Shown one piece after another: positions 31,098 through 40,577 of a stretch of 64,000 bases of DNA. The notes below the pieces were generated by a model that made no database searches, had not been told where the DNA came from, and saw only the letters and a list, made by a program, of their open reading frames with translations. The translations under genes were made by a program, and so were the position numbers. The stretch's first letter is position 1. Each line of letters opens with the position of its first letter. Origin of the DNA: CAVRXT01 sp049644285 (GTDB lineage: Bacteria; Acidobacteriota; Terriglobia; Acidiferrales; UBA7541); the NCBI GenBank assembly GCA_049644285.1, contig JBARRP010000163.1:6437-70436 (forward strand), in the 5' to 3' direction.

Positions 31098-32960
31098 ATG
31101 GGGGCAAGGGAGACGCTTCGCGCCGCTTATTTAAGAATTGGTCTTTCAGCAATTTTGATGGCGGGTGGAATGATGGCTCTAAACGCAGGAAGCGCTTCCG
31201 ATGCTGCCAAGCGAGCTAAGGCCGCGGCCCCGACGCCAGACGAAGCGCGCCAGTTTATCGAGTCTGCCGAGAAGCGACTGCTAGACCTTTGGATCAAAGA
31301 GCAGCGCGCTTCGTGGGTTCAGGAAACTTTTATTACCGACGATACGGAGAGAATGGCTGCGGAGGCGGACCGGGCGGTGAAGGCTGCGACCGTGGAACTT
31401 GTGGAGCAGGCGCGCCGCTTCGAGGGGCTAGAGCTCCCCGAAGATGTGGCCCGGAAGCTCATGCTCCTCAGACACTCGGTGGAAATACCGTCGCCGCGCG
31501 ATCCCGCGGAGCAAGCCGAGCTTTCCCAGATTCTCGCCTCACTTCAAAGCGACTACGGGAAGGGGAAGTGGTGTCCCGATGACGCGCGGGGGAAGTGCCT
31601 TTCGCTGAACGAAATGGAAAACATTCTGGCCACCAGCCGCGACCCGAATGAGCTGCAACGGGTATGGGTCGGTTGGCATGCGATCGCGCCACCAATGCGC
31701 AAGCGATATGCACGAATGGTTGTGCTGGCCAATAAGGGCGCACGCGACATGGGTTTTCCGGAGGTGGGCGCGATGTGGCGCTCGGGTTACGACATGTCAC
31801 CCGAGGCATTCAGTGCTGAACTGGACCGGTTGTGGCAGCAGGTGCGGCCGCTTTACGTTTCGCTGCACGCTTACGTCCGCACGCAGCTCGTAAAGAAATA
31901 TGGTCCGTCAGTGATCCGCGAGGACGCACCCATTCCCGCGCATCTGCTGGGGAACATGTGGGCGCAAGAGTGGGGGAACATTTATCCGCTGGTGGCGCCT
32001 CCGAATGCCGATCCGGGTTATGACCTGAGCGAAATTCTGAAAGCCACGAAGGTAGACCCTCCTGGGATGGTGCGCTACGGCGAGCGGTTCTTCATGTCGC
32101 TGGGGTTCCCTGCGCTGCCGCAGGCATTTTGGGAGCGGTCGATGTTCACGAAGCCGCCCGACCGGGAGGTGGTGTGCCACGCAAGCGCCTGGGACATCGA
32201 TTTTGTGGAAGATTTGCGCATCAAGATGTGCATCGAGCCGAAGGCCGAAGACTTCACGGCCATTCACCATGAACTCGGCCACAATTTCTACCAGCGGGCG
32301 TACGACACGCAGCCGCCTCTTTTCCGCGACAGCGCGAACGACGGTTTCCACGAGGCCATCGGCGATACGATCGCGCTATCGGTGACGCCAGAATACCTGA
32401 AGCAGATCGGTTTGCTCGACTCGGTTCCACCCGCTTCCGCGGACATCGGCCTGTTGATGAACCGAGCCTTGTCCAAGGTCGCTTTCTTGCCCTTCGGGTT
32501 GCTGATCGATAAGTGGCGCTGGGGCGTCTTTTCGGGACAAATCGCGCCTGCGGATTACAACAAGGCGTGGTGGGAGCTGCGGCGCCAGTATCAGGGAGTG
32601 GCGCCGCCGGTGGACCGCAGCGAAGCGGATCTTGATCCCGGCGCGAAATACCACGTCGCGGCCAATGTGCCTTACGCGCGCTATTTCCTGGCAGCGATTT
32701 TGCAGTTTCAGTTTCACCGAGGACTATGCCGCGCCGCCGGCTATATGGGGCCGCTGCATCGATGTTCGATCTACAACAACAAAGAAGTGGGCGCGAGGCT
32801 AAACAAGATGCTGGCGATGGGGAAGAGGCGTCCTTGGCCGGAAGCCCTCGAGGCGCTCACCGGCGAAAAGCAGATGGACGCTACCGCGATGCTCGATTAT
32901 TTCGCCCCGCTCAAGCAGTGGCTCGACGACCAAAACAAGGGCCACAGGGTGGATTGGTAG
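31098..32960 (+). CDS. M2-family peptidyl-dipeptidase (ACE-like)
   Basis: About 620 residues. A signal-like segment near residues 10-35 (LRIGLSAILMAGGMMALNAG) predicts export. The zinc motif is HExxH with His391-Glu392...His395 (IHHELGHNFYQ), the third ligand near Glu419 (FHEAIGDT), and the chloride/substrate regions YHVAANVPYARYF and CHASAWDID follow angiotensin-converting-enzyme (M2) proteins. Releases C-terminal dipeptides. An in-frame start at 31032 lies in repeat-rich leader; ATG at 31098 follows GGGGGTGGGA. Confidence 0.93.
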   Translation: MGARETLRAAYLRIGLSAILMAGGMMALNAGSASDAAKRAKAAAPTPDEARQFIESAEKRLLDLWIKEQRASWVQETFITDDTERMAAEADRAVKAATVELVEQARRFEGLELPEDVARKLMLLRHSVEIPSPRDPAEQAELSQILASLQSDYGKGKWCPDDARGKCLSLNEMENILATSRDPNELQRVWVGWHAIAPPMRKRYARMVVLANKGARDMGFPEVGAMWRSGYDMSPEAFSAELDRLWQQVRPLYVSLHAYVRTQLVKKYGPSVIREDAPIPAHLLGNMWAQEWGNIYPLVAPPNADPGYDLSEILKATKVDPPGMVRYGERFFMSLGFPALPQAFWERSMFTKPPDREVVCHASAWDIDFVEDLRIKMCIEPKAEDFTAIHHELGHNFYQRAYDTQPPLFRDSANDGFHEAIGDTIALSVTPEYLKQIGLLDSVPPASADIGLLMNRALSKVAFLPFGLLIDKWRWGVFSGQIAPADYNKAWWELRRQYQGVAPPVDRSEADLDPGAKYHVAANVPYARYFLAAILQFQFHRGLCRAAGYMGPLHRCSIYNNKEVGARLNKMLAMGKRRPWPEALEALTGEKQMDATAMLDYFAPLKQWLDDQNKGHRVDW

Positions 32961-33005
32961 CGCGGGGCGAGTCGTGCTCTCGTTCGAGGCGGGACCAGGC
33001 AACCG

Positions 33006-33101
33006 CAGATTCCTCGCTGCGCTCGGAATGACGTCCGGTCGAAGGACACGACCGGTGGCGCGTTTCCGAGAGCTCATCTCGATCGCTGCGCTCGGAATGA
33101 C
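33006..33101 (+). repeat. dispersed short repeats, copies 6 and 7
   Basis: Two copies CAGATTCCTCGCTGCGCTCGG + AATGAC (33006-33032) and ATCTCGATCGCTGCGCTCGG + AATGAC (33076-33101) lie between the M2 peptidase and acyl-CoA dehydrogenase genes, about 70 bases apart. Confidence 0.7.
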
Positions 33102-33195
33102 CGCTCGGTTGAGGGAAATGCCGGCCGGCGTTTCCGGGGCGCATCTCGACCAGCTTACTGTAGACCCTCGCCGCACTGGGCCGCGGCAATCCCTA

Positions 33196-33204
33196 TGGTA
33201 TAAA
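33196..33204 (+). promoter_or_regulatory. extended -10 promoter of the acyl-CoA dehydrogenase
   Basis: TGGTATAAA gives a start near 33211, which is downstream of the in-frame ATG at 33208 and supports the GTG at 33250 as the true start of the gene. Confidence 0.5.
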
Positions 33205-33249
33205 TACATGTTGGGCTCGATAGCATCTTTCGCCTTCGTGCGAGGTGAC

Positions 33250-34413
33250 GTGGAATTTTCTCTGACCGAGGAACAACAACAGCTTCGCCGCAGCATTCGC
33301 GAATTCGCTGAAGGGGAAATCGCTCCCCACGTGATGGAGTGGGACGAAGCCTCGCATTTTCCGCAGGAAATCCTCCCGAAACTTGCCGAAATGGGCTTGC
33401 TCGGCGTTATTTTCCCCGAAAAATACGGCGGCGCGGGGCTGGGCTACATCGAATACGCAATCGCGATCGAGGAGCTGGCGAGAGTGGACGGTTCCGTGGC
33501 GATCATTGTTGCCGCGCACAATTCTCTCGGTACGAATCACATCTACAAGTTTGGCACCGAAGAGCAGCGAAGGAAGTATGTGGTTCCGCTGGCGCAGGGG
33601 AAAAAGCTCGGCTGCTGGTCGCTGACGGAACCCGAGGCGGGATCCGACGCGGGCGGGACGCGAACCGTTGCGATGAAGAAGGACGGCGGCTGGGTGCTCA
33701 ACGGAGCCAAGACGTTCACCACGAACGGCCACTACGCCGATGTCTGCGTGGGTATGGCGGTCACCGACAAGTCGAAGCGGTCTCACGGCATTTCGGCGTT
33801 CATCATCGAGAAAGGGACGCCGGGGTTTCGTCCGGGAAAAAAGGAAAACAAGCTGGGCCTGCGCGCCAGCGACACTTCGGAAGTGATTTTTGCGGATTGC
33901 CGCGTCCCCGCAGAGAACCTTCTCGGTGAGGAAGGCGAAGGATTCGTCAACAGCCTGCAAGTTCTCGATGGAGGCCGCATCTCGATTGCGGCGCTGGGTC
34001 TGGGGATGGCGCAAGGAGCTTACGAAGCCGCGGCGAAATACGCGAAACAGCGGAAGCAATTTGGAAAAGCGATAGCCGAGTTCCAGGCTATTCAGTTCAA
34101 GCTCGCCGATATGGCAACCGAGATCGAAGCGGCACGCCTACTGACGTATCAGGCAGCCTGGCTTGCGGACCGTTCGATTGCGAGTAACGGAAATGTCCGC
34201 TTTACGCAGGAATCGAGCATGGCGAAACTTTACGCCGGTGAAGTGGCGGTGCGTGTCGCCAACGAGGCCGTTCAAATTTTCGGCGGCTATGGCTTTATCA
34301 AGGACTATCCCGCCGAGAAGTTTTATAGGGACGTCAAGCTTTGCACCATTGGCGAAGGCACCAGCGAAATTCAGCGCCTGGTCATTGCTCGTCAACTCCT
34401 CGGAAAATCCTGA
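33250..34413 (+). CDS. acyl-CoA dehydrogenase
   Basis: About 387 residues. Begins MEFSLTEEQQQLRRSIREFA, with FAD-binding WSLTEPEAGSDAGG, LGCWSL, GGYGFIKDYPAEKFYRDVK and the catalytic base Glu369 in GEGTSEIQRLVIARQLL, the short/branched-chain family pattern. Oxidises acyl-CoA to enoyl-CoA with FAD; electrons go to ETF. GTG at 33250 follows GAGGTGA closely; longer in-frame extensions lie within the repeat. meaB begins 25 bases after its stop. Confidence 0.93.
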   Translation: MEFSLTEEQQQLRRSIREFAEGEIAPHVMEWDEASHFPQEILPKLAEMGLLGVIFPEKYGGAGLGYIEYAIAIEELARVDGSVAIIVAAHNSLGTNHIYKFGTEEQRRKYVVPLAQGKKLGCWSLTEPEAGSDAGGTRTVAMKKDGGWVLNGAKTFTTNGHYADVCVGMAVTDKSKRSHGISAFIIEKGTPGFRPGKKENKLGLRASDTSEVIFADCRVPAENLLGEEGEGFVNSLQVLDGGRISIAALGLGMAQGAYEAAAKYAKQRKQFGKAIAEFQAIQFKLADMATEIEAARLLTYQAAWLADRSIASNGNVRFTQESSMAKLYAGEVAVRVANEAVQIFGGYGFIKDYPAEKFYRDVKLCTIGEGTSEIQRLVIARQLLGKS

Positions 34414-34438
34414 CCTGAGGGAGGAATCAACTCAGCAC

Positions 34439-35404
34439 ATGCCGATTGCCATCGATCACTGGGCGGAGCAGGTTCGCGCGGGCGATGTTCGCGCGATTTC
34501 GCGGGCGGTCACGGCGATCGAGGACCGGTCTCCTGAAGCGGAAGAGATTCTGCGGCAACTTTTCCCGTTTACGGGGAACGCCTATCGCATCGGCGTCACC
34601 GGCGCACCGGGCACGGGAAAGAGCACGCTGGTCGATCGGCTGGCCGCTTACTATCGTGGCGCCAAGCGAACCGTCGGGATCATCGCGGTGGATCCATCAA
34701 GCCCGTTCACCGGCGGAGCGATTCTGGGTGATCGCATCCGCATGCAGGGTCACGCCACGGATTCGGGCATTTTCATACGTTCGATGGCGACGCGCGGCTC
34801 TCTGGGAGGCTTGGCGCAGGCGACCGGGGATGCAGCGCTGCTTCTGGACGCGGCGGGCAAGCAGATTGTGCTCATCGAAACGGTCGGAGTGGGGCAGGGT
34901 GAAATCGAAATTGTGCGCCTTGCGGATTGCACACTGGTGGTGCTGGTGCCGGGGATGGGCGACGATGTTCAGAGCCTCAAGGCCGGCCTGATGGAAATTG
35001 GCGATGTCTTTGTTCTGAACAAGTCCGACCGCGAGGGCGCCGACCGTTTCGAGCAACAGCTTCGCGCGATCTTGCAGCTCGTCCCGGAACGCGAGGGCTG
35101 GAAATCTCCGGTGGTTCGCACGACGGCGACGGAAAATAAGGGAATCAGCGATCTGGCCGCGGCGATCGATCAATTTCACAAACATTTCTCCGGGGCGGGT
35201 GAGGCGCGCAAGAAGGCGATCGAGCACTGGAAGCAGCGGTTGTTGCAATTGCTCGAAAAGCGACTTCTGGAACGCGTCGCGGGCGAGCGGATGACCGAAA
35301 CGGTGCTGGCGGAAATGGCTGCCGAAGTGGCGGACCGAAAGAAAGACCCCTATGCGGCCGTTGACGAGCTATTGGCGCAGGCTGGATTGAGAGCTTCTCG
35401 TTGA
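34439..35404 (+). CDS. meaB: MeaB/ArgK-type GTPase
   Basis: About 321 residues. P-loop GAPGTGKST (Gly55-Thr63), DPSSPFTGGAILGDRIRM switch region, SGIFIRSMATRGSLGGL and NKSDREGAD give the MeaB/YgfD family, G3E-related GTPases that protect or load B12-dependent methylmalonyl-CoA-type mutases. A mutase is not in this window, but the preceding acyl-CoA dehydrogenase fits branched-chain acyl-CoA breakdown ending in propionyl-CoA. GGGAGGAA stands ~12 bases before the ATG. Strong partner evidence is missing, so the pathway is inferred. Confidence 0.9.
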   Translation: MPIAIDHWAEQVRAGDVRAISRAVTAIEDRSPEAEEILRQLFPFTGNAYRIGVTGAPGTGKSTLVDRLAAYYRGAKRTVGIIAVDPSSPFTGGAILGDRIRMQGHATDSGIFIRSMATRGSLGGLAQATGDAALLLDAAGKQIVLIETVGVGQGEIEIVRLADCTLVVLVPGMGDDVQSLKAGLMEIGDVFVLNKSDREGADRFEQQLRAILQLVPEREGWKSPVVRTTATENKGISDLAAAIDQFHKHFSGAGEARKKAIEHWKQRLLQLLEKRLLERVAGERMTETVLAEMAAEVADRKKDPYAAVDELLAQAGLRASR

Positions 35405-35418
35405 GAAACCTCCGACAA

Positions 35419-35513
35419 TGTCATTCTGAGGGGCGATGCAACAGCCAGAGGAATCTGCTTTTTGCCCTGATGCGGACGGCAAAGCAGATTCCTCACTTCG
35501 TTCGGAACGACAG
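35419..35513. repeat. long palindromic member of the dispersed repeat family
   Basis: Inverted arms AGGAATCTGCTTTTTGCC (35449-35466) and GGCAAAGCAGATTCCT (35478-35493) can form a ~16-bp stem with a two-T bulge, flanked by outer arms (TGTCATTCTGAG, 35419-35430; GTTCGGAACGACA, 35500-35512). It joins two opposite copies of the CAGATTCCTC...GAATGACA unit between meaB and the MBL gene. Confidence 0.7.
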
Positions 35514-35551
35514 TGTCCCGCGTTTTTCGACAACTCGTATGGAGCTTCGCG

Positions 35552-36391
35552 TTGAGGCTCGGTGATCTGGAGTTTCACATCGTCAGCGATGGCGGAGTGC
35601 GCCTTGACGGCGGCGGAATGTTTGGCGTGATTCCGCGGCCGATGTGGGAGAAGAAATTCGCCCCCGACGAGCGGAACCGCGTGCGCATCGCGATGAATTG
35701 TCTCCTGATCCGCTCGGGAGGGAAGTGGTTGCTGGTCGAGACCGGCGCCGGCGAGAAATGGGACGCAAAGAGGCGCGACATTTTCGCCATCGAAGGGCCA
35801 CCCCGGCTTCTTGACCACCTGGCGGAGCGCGGGGTGAAGCCCGAGCAGATCGATTACGTCATCAACACGCATCTCCATTTCGATCACTGCGGCTGGAACA
35901 CTCGCATCGTGGACGGGCGCGCGGTTCCGACGTTTCCGAATGCGCGGTACATCGTGCAGAAGGGTGAGCTCGAACACGCCAAGCGTCCGAATGAGCGCGA
36001 TCGCTCGAGCTATATCCCGGATAATTTCCTTCCGATCGAGGCAGCAGGGCAGTGGTGGTTGCTCGAAGGGGAGCGCGAAATCGCGCCGGGCGTCGAGCTG
36101 ATTCGCGTGCCGGGCCACACGGCGGACATGCAATGCGTGATTCTGCGGGGCGGAGGAAAGGGAGCGTTTTTGTTTGCCGACCTTGTTCCAACAACGGCGC
36201 ATCTACCTCTCGCGTGGATCATGAGCTTTGACCTGTATCCGATGACTACGCTTGAAAACAAGCAGAAATGGATTGCCGAGGTAGCTCGACAGGGATGGCT
36301 GGCGCTGTTCGGACATGATCCCGTGATCCCAGCGGCCTATCTGCATGAGCGCGAGGGCCAATATGTGGCCGAAGCCGTAAAGGTGGACTGA
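35552..36391 (+). CDS. MBL-fold metallo-hydrolase
   Basis: About 279 residues. The metallo-beta-lactamase metal motif HLHFDH (His107, His109, Asp111, His112) and later VPGHTADM and the C-terminal GHDPV give the two-metal site. Glyoxalase II, lactonase and phosphodiesterase members share this fold; the substrate is undetermined. TTG at 35552 (RLGDLEFHIVSDGG) has GGAG 7 bases before, while an upstream in-frame GTG (35513) is in the repeat. mtnP follows after 2 bases, so probably cotranscribed. Confidence 0.9.
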   Translation: MRLGDLEFHIVSDGGVRLDGGGMFGVIPRPMWEKKFAPDERNRVRIAMNCLLIRSGGKWLLVETGAGEKWDAKRRDIFAIEGPPRLLDHLAERGVKPEQIDYVINTHLHFDHCGWNTRIVDGRAVPTFPNARYIVQKGELEHAKRPNERDRSSYIPDNFLPIEAAGQWWLLEGEREIAPGVELIRVPGHTADMQCVILRGGGKGAFLFADLVPTTAHLPLAWIMSFDLYPMTTLENKQKWIAEVARQGWLALFGHDPVIPAAYLHEREGQYVAEAVKVD

Positions 36392-36393
36392 GA

Positions 36394-37296
36394 ATGGCGC
36401 AATCAGCACCGAAGAAGAGTCGAAGCAAAGGAAAGGATTCAGTCGGGATCGGAATCGTCGGCGGGAGCGGGCTGTATTCCATGCCCGGGCTCATGAATGC
36501 GCGCGAAAAGCGCGTTCGGACGCCTTTCGGCGATCCTTCCGATGCGTTCGTCGTGGGCACGCTGGAGGGTCAGCACGTCGCCTTTCTCGCGCGGCACGGG
36601 CGCGGCCATCGCCTTTTGCCGAGCGAGATCAATTATCGCGCCAACATTTATGCCATGAAGGTCCTCGGGGTCGAACGCATTCTTTCCGTCAGCGCGGTCG
36701 GCTCGCTGCGGGAAGATTTGCCGCCGCTCGATTTCCTGATTCCGGATCAATTCTTCGACCGCACTCGCCTGCGGATTGCCACATTTTTCGGAAACGGTAT
36801 TGTCGCCCACGTCGGATTCGACAAGCCGACTTGCCCACAACTTTCGGGCTGGCTTGGCGAGGCCTGCGAGCGCGCCGGAGTGACGGTGCATCGCGGCGGC
36901 ACCTACGTTTGCATGGAAGGCCCGCAGTTCTCGACGCTGGCCGAATCGCACACCTATCGGCAATTGCGATTCGACGTGATCGGCATGACCAACCTGACGG
37001 AAGCCAAGCTGGCGCGTGAAGCCGAAATCTGCTATTCGACCGTGGCCATGATCACCGACTACGATTGCTGGCATCCGCACCATGACGTCGTCACCGTCAG
37101 CGAGGTGATCGGCAACCTCAACCGAAACACCGAAAACGTGCAGCGCGTGATTCGCGAAGCGGTTCGAGCGCTTACTGCAGCTCGCGAGTGCCGGTGCGGC
37201 TCGGCGCTGGCGCATGCCATCCTCACAGACCGGAAGCTCATTGCAGCCGCGGCCAAGCGACGCCTGGCGCCGATTATCGGCAAATACATTTCCTGA
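36394..37296 (+). CDS. mtnP: S-methyl-5'-thioadenosine phosphorylase
   Basis: 300 residues of the PNP/MTAP trimeric family: IVGGSGLYSM, phosphate-binding RHGRGHRLLPSEINYRAN, YVCMEGPQFSTLAESHTYR and MTNLTEAKLAREAEICYSTVAMITDYDCW. Converts methylthioadenosine plus phosphate to adenine and methylthioribose-1-phosphate in the methionine salvage. A Lys/Ser-rich N-terminal extension of ~15 residues precedes the core. Followed 13 bases later by a PfkB-type kinase. Confidence 0.93.
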   Translation: MAQSAPKKSRSKGKDSVGIGIVGGSGLYSMPGLMNAREKRVRTPFGDPSDAFVVGTLEGQHVAFLARHGRGHRLLPSEINYRANIYAMKVLGVERILSVSAVGSLREDLPPLDFLIPDQFFDRTRLRIATFFGNGIVAHVGFDKPTCPQLSGWLGEACERAGVTVHRGGTYVCMEGPQFSTLAESHTYRQLRFDVIGMTNLTEAKLAREAEICYSTVAMITDYDCWHPHHDVVTVSEVIGNLNRNTENVQRVIREAVRALTAARECRCGSALAHAILTDRKLIAAAAKRRLAPIIGKYIS

Positions 37297-37309
37297 GTCG
37301 GGAGCGAAC

Positions 37310-38218
37310 ATGTCCCTTTTGGTCGTCGGCTCCGTGGCATTCGATGCGATCGAAACCCCCCACGGGAAGGTGGACCGCACATTGGGAGGGGCAGCCAGTT
37401 ATTTTTCGCTCGCCGCGAGTTACTTTGCGCCGGTCAGGCTCGTAGGTGTTGTTGGAGACGATTTCACGCACAAAGATGAAGCGGTGTTTCATGGGCGGAA
37501 GATCGATCTGGCCGGCCTGGAACGCGCGGTGGGGAAAACTTTTTTCTGGGCGGGCCGCTACAGCCTGAACATGAACGAGCGCACGACGCTGGCCACTGAG
37601 CTCAACGTTTTCGCCAGCTTCAATCCGAAATTGCCGCCGGCGTACTGTGACTCGCCGTTTGTGTTTCTGGCGAATATCGACCCGACGCTGCAGCGCTCCG
37701 TCCTGCGCCAAATCCAGTGCAAGCCGAAACTGATCGCGCTCGATACGATGAATTACTGGATCGAGCGGACGCCGGCGGAACTGGCCGAGATTCTCAAGCA
37801 CAGCCAGGTGGTGATGATCAACGATGACGAGACGCGGCAACTCACCGGCGAACACAACCTTCTGCGCGCTGCCAAGCGGATTTTCAAAATGGGCCCGCAG
37901 ACGCTGGTCATCAAACGCGGCGAGCACGGCGCCCTGATGGTGCACAACCGTTTCATTTTTTCCGTTCCGGCGTTTCCTCTGGAGGAAGTTCACGATCCCA
38001 CGGGGGCAGGGGACAGCTTCGCTGGCGGATTTATGGGATATTTGGCGAGTGCGGGGCGAGTGAATGAGACGACGCTGCGACGGGCGATGGTGTATGGCTC
38101 GGTGATGGGGAGTTTCACGGTCGAACGGTTTGGGGTCGAGCGGCTGAAGAATCTGACGCGCCGCGAAATTCAGGGGCGGGCCAGGAAATTCGAGCGGCTG
38201 ACCGCCTTCAAGCTCTAG
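37310..38218 (+). CDS. PfkB-family carbohydrate/nucleoside kinase
   Basis: About 302 residues. Ribokinase-like fold: GSVAFDAIETPHGKV, GGAASYFSLAASYFAPVRLVGVVGDD, ILKHSQVVMINDDETRQLTG and catalytic Asp235 in DPTGAGDSFAGGF. Phosphorylates a sugar or nucleoside; adenosine kinase-like members are common next to mtnP but the substrate is not shown. Start ATG at 37310 follows GAGCGA. Operon MBL-mtnP-pfkB is suggested by short gaps. Confidence 0.88.
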   Translation: MSLLVVGSVAFDAIETPHGKVDRTLGGAASYFSLAASYFAPVRLVGVVGDDFTHKDEAVFHGRKIDLAGLERAVGKTFFWAGRYSLNMNERTTLATELNVFASFNPKLPPAYCDSPFVFLANIDPTLQRSVLRQIQCKPKLIALDTMNYWIERTPAELAEILKHSQVVMINDDETRQLTGEHNLLRAAKRIFKMGPQTLVIKRGEHGALMVHNRFIFSVPAFPLEEVHDPTGAGDSFAGGFMGYLASAGRVNETTLRRAMVYGSVMGSFTVERFGVERLKNLTRREIQGRARKFERLTAFKL

Positions 38219-38411
38219 GCGTGCGAGGCGGCAACCCTTTTTTCATCAGTAGAATCCGAGTTGACGTGCCGCGCACGGGATGCTATCAATTCCTCTCTTT
38301 GACGATTCCCGGGGCACGCCCCGCGAAGCCCTTTGCTTTCCTTCGTTTTGTTCACCCGGTGCGCCCGCTGGGGACGTGCCCGGGAACCCTGATGGCAGTT
38401 CGAGGAGAGGA

Positions 38412-40469
38412 ATGTTGATCCGCTCGAGGCCGGTGGTGTGGGCGCCGTTGGCGGCAGTGCTTGTCCTGCTGGCCGGGTGTGGTGGCAGCACTCCGCAACC
38501 AAACGCAACACCGATTCTGAGCAACATTTTTCCTGCCCACGCGACCGCCGGGGGCTCAAAGTTTACGCTGATACTCAGCGGCCTTCAGTTCCTCCAAAAT
38601 TCGGTCGTCGACTGGAACGGGCACGCGCGGACGACGACGTTTAACTCCGACACCGGCCAACTCTCTGCATCGATTTCTGCGGCTGACATCGCCCAGTCCG
38701 GCACGGCGGAAGTGACAGTTGTGAATCCCGCGCCGGGTGGCGGCACTTCGGGCGCGGTCACATTTTTCATTGATCCCCGGGCGAATCCAATGCCGGAGAT
38801 TACTGCGCTTTCCCCGGCGAAGGCGATGGCAGGGGGTCCGCCGTTCACATTGACCGTCAGCGACAACGGCTCTGGCGGCACCGGGTTTGTTTCTGTTTCG
38901 CTTGTGAACTGGAACGGCCAGCCCCGCGCGACGACATTCGTCAGCACGAGTACGTTGATGGCTCAGATAACCAAGGCGGACATCGCGGTCCTCGGTACGG
39001 CGCATGTAACAGTCACAACTCCGGCGCCGGGGGGCGGCACGTCGAACAGCGTGGCGTTTCCGATCACGGCCACCGGCATGGGCGCGGAGCTTCCAATGGT
39101 TGTGTCCGTCAACGCGGCCGGCCACGGTGCGAGCGGGCCCAGCTATTCCGCTCAGATGGACGCGACGGGCCGCTTTGTAGCGTTCATTTCGCAGGCGAAG
39201 GATTTGGTCGCGGGGCTGGTGGGGAACGTCTTTGTTCGAGAGACGTGCATAGGGGCCGACTCCGGTTGCCTGGCGCGAACCGCTGCGGTGGACCTCGCTG
39301 CGGACGACAATGCGCCGAATGGGAGAGCCCTGGGCTGGCCTGCTATCAGTGCCAGCGGGCGATATGTCGCGTTCTCATCCGAGGCGACAAATCTGCTCGG
39401 CGACATGTTCACCCGCGGACAGCAGATCTTTCTGCGTGATACTTGTCTCGGTGCTGCTGTTTCTCTGGACTGCACCCCGCGCACGGTCCTCGTTTCGGTG
39501 AACGTGAACGGCGTCGAAGGGAGCGGAAGAAGCACGTTGCCATCGGTGAGCCGAGACGGCCGATTTGTGGCTTTTGCTTCGGGGGCGACCGATCTTGTCG
39601 CTGACGTCAGCGAAGGAATTGCACAAATCTATGTCCGCGACACCTGCCTGGGCGCGGGACCTGGCTGCGCACCTCGCACGGTGCTCGCGTCGGCAAGTCC
39701 TGCGGGTCTGCCGGGAAACGGCGCGAGTCTGCGGTCGGCCATTTCGGCTGACGGACGCTACGTCGCGTTCGATTCCGGGGCGACGAACCTCAATCGTGGA
39801 GGCAGTTCCGAGGTATCTCAAATTTACCTGCGAGATACGTGTTTGGGCGGCGCGCCTCCCTCGGGATGTGAGCCATCTACGATCCTCGTTTCTCGTTCGA
39901 GTGAAGGATCGAGCGCGAATGGGTGGAGCGAATTACCGGCGATCAATGGCGATGGCCGCTTCGTGGCATTCGTTTCGGAGGCGACGAATCTGGCGGAAAA
40001 CACCGAACTCGGGCGCCGCCAAGTATTTCTGCGAGACACGTGTTCAGGATCGAGCGCGCCTGTGGGATGCATTCCTTCAACGAGAGTGGTTTCTTCGGAT
40101 GCGAATGGGTCTGAAGGCGATTCCGACAGCTTGATGGTTTCGGTGAGCCCGACCGGGCGATACATCAGCTTCGCGTCGTTTGCTTCGAACCTTGCTCCTG
40201 GGGCTTCCGGCAAGGTATCGCACATCTACGTTCGAGACACGTGCTTCGAGGCATCCTCCGGCCCTGAGTGCACACCGCGTATCGCCATGGTTTCGACCTC
40301 GGCTGATGGCACGCCGGGAGATCTCACCAGCGGAGGCCAGGTTCTGGCGATGCCGTTGAGTCTCGATGGCCGCTTCATCGCCTTCTTTTCTCTGGCAACA
40401 AACCTTGCCCCGAGTGACCAAATCTCCGGCCGCGGCGACGTGTTCCTCACGCGAAACCCGGTGCAATAG
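38412..40469 (+). CDS. lipoprotein with two IPT/TIG-like domains and a seven-bladed PD40-like propeller
   Basis: About 685 residues. Lipobox LLAGC with Cys23 ends the signal, so it is probably an outer- or inner-membrane lipoprotein. Two repeats (LSNIFPAHATAGGSKFTL... and ITALSPAKAMAGGPPFTL...) have the IPT/TIG pattern seen in many acidobacterial surface proteins. Residues ~225-685 form seven units beginning D/S-GRFVAFxSxATNL and QIYVRDTCLG; units 1-6 each carry two cysteines (RDTC...C-xPR) about 8-10 residues apart, a likely disulfide. Unit 7 lacks them. A TolB/WD40-like ligand-binding propeller is inferred. GAGGAGAGG precedes the ATG. Confidence 0.85.
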   Translation: MLIRSRPVVWAPLAAVLVLLAGCGGSTPQPNATPILSNIFPAHATAGGSKFTLILSGLQFLQNSVVDWNGHARTTTFNSDTGQLSASISAADIAQSGTAEVTVVNPAPGGGTSGAVTFFIDPRANPMPEITALSPAKAMAGGPPFTLTVSDNGSGGTGFVSVSLVNWNGQPRATTFVSTSTLMAQITKADIAVLGTAHVTVTTPAPGGGTSNSVAFPITATGMGAELPMVVSVNAAGHGASGPSYSAQMDATGRFVAFISQAKDLVAGLVGNVFVRETCIGADSGCLARTAAVDLAADDNAPNGRALGWPAISASGRYVAFSSEATNLLGDMFTRGQQIFLRDTCLGAAVSLDCTPRTVLVSVNVNGVEGSGRSTLPSVSRDGRFVAFASGATDLVADVSEGIAQIYVRDTCLGAGPGCAPRTVLASASPAGLPGNGASLRSAISADGRYVAFDSGATNLNRGGSSEVSQIYLRDTCLGGAPPSGCEPSTILVSRSSEGSSANGWSELPAINGDGRFVAFVSEATNLAENTELGRRQVFLRDTCSGSSAPVGCIPSTRVVSSDANGSEGDSDSLMVSVSPTGRYISFASFASNLAPGASGKVSHIYVRDTCFEASSGPECTPRIAMVSTSADGTPGDLTSGGQVLAMPLSLDGRFIAFFSLATNLAPSDQISGRGDVFLTRNPVQ

Positions 40470-40577
40470 GGTCGCCAACTCGAGGGCGAGCGTTGCTGGC
40501 CCGTAAGCATCCGGTATCACGCCTCCCGTTAGCGTCTGGACGCGACTTCTGAAATTCCTTATCCTCAATTTCGCCCG

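Noticed and set aside
35513..35551. GTG at 35513 as start of the MBL hydrolase
   Set aside because: It lies in the palindromic repeat; TTG at 35552 has a ribosome site and begins the family sequence.
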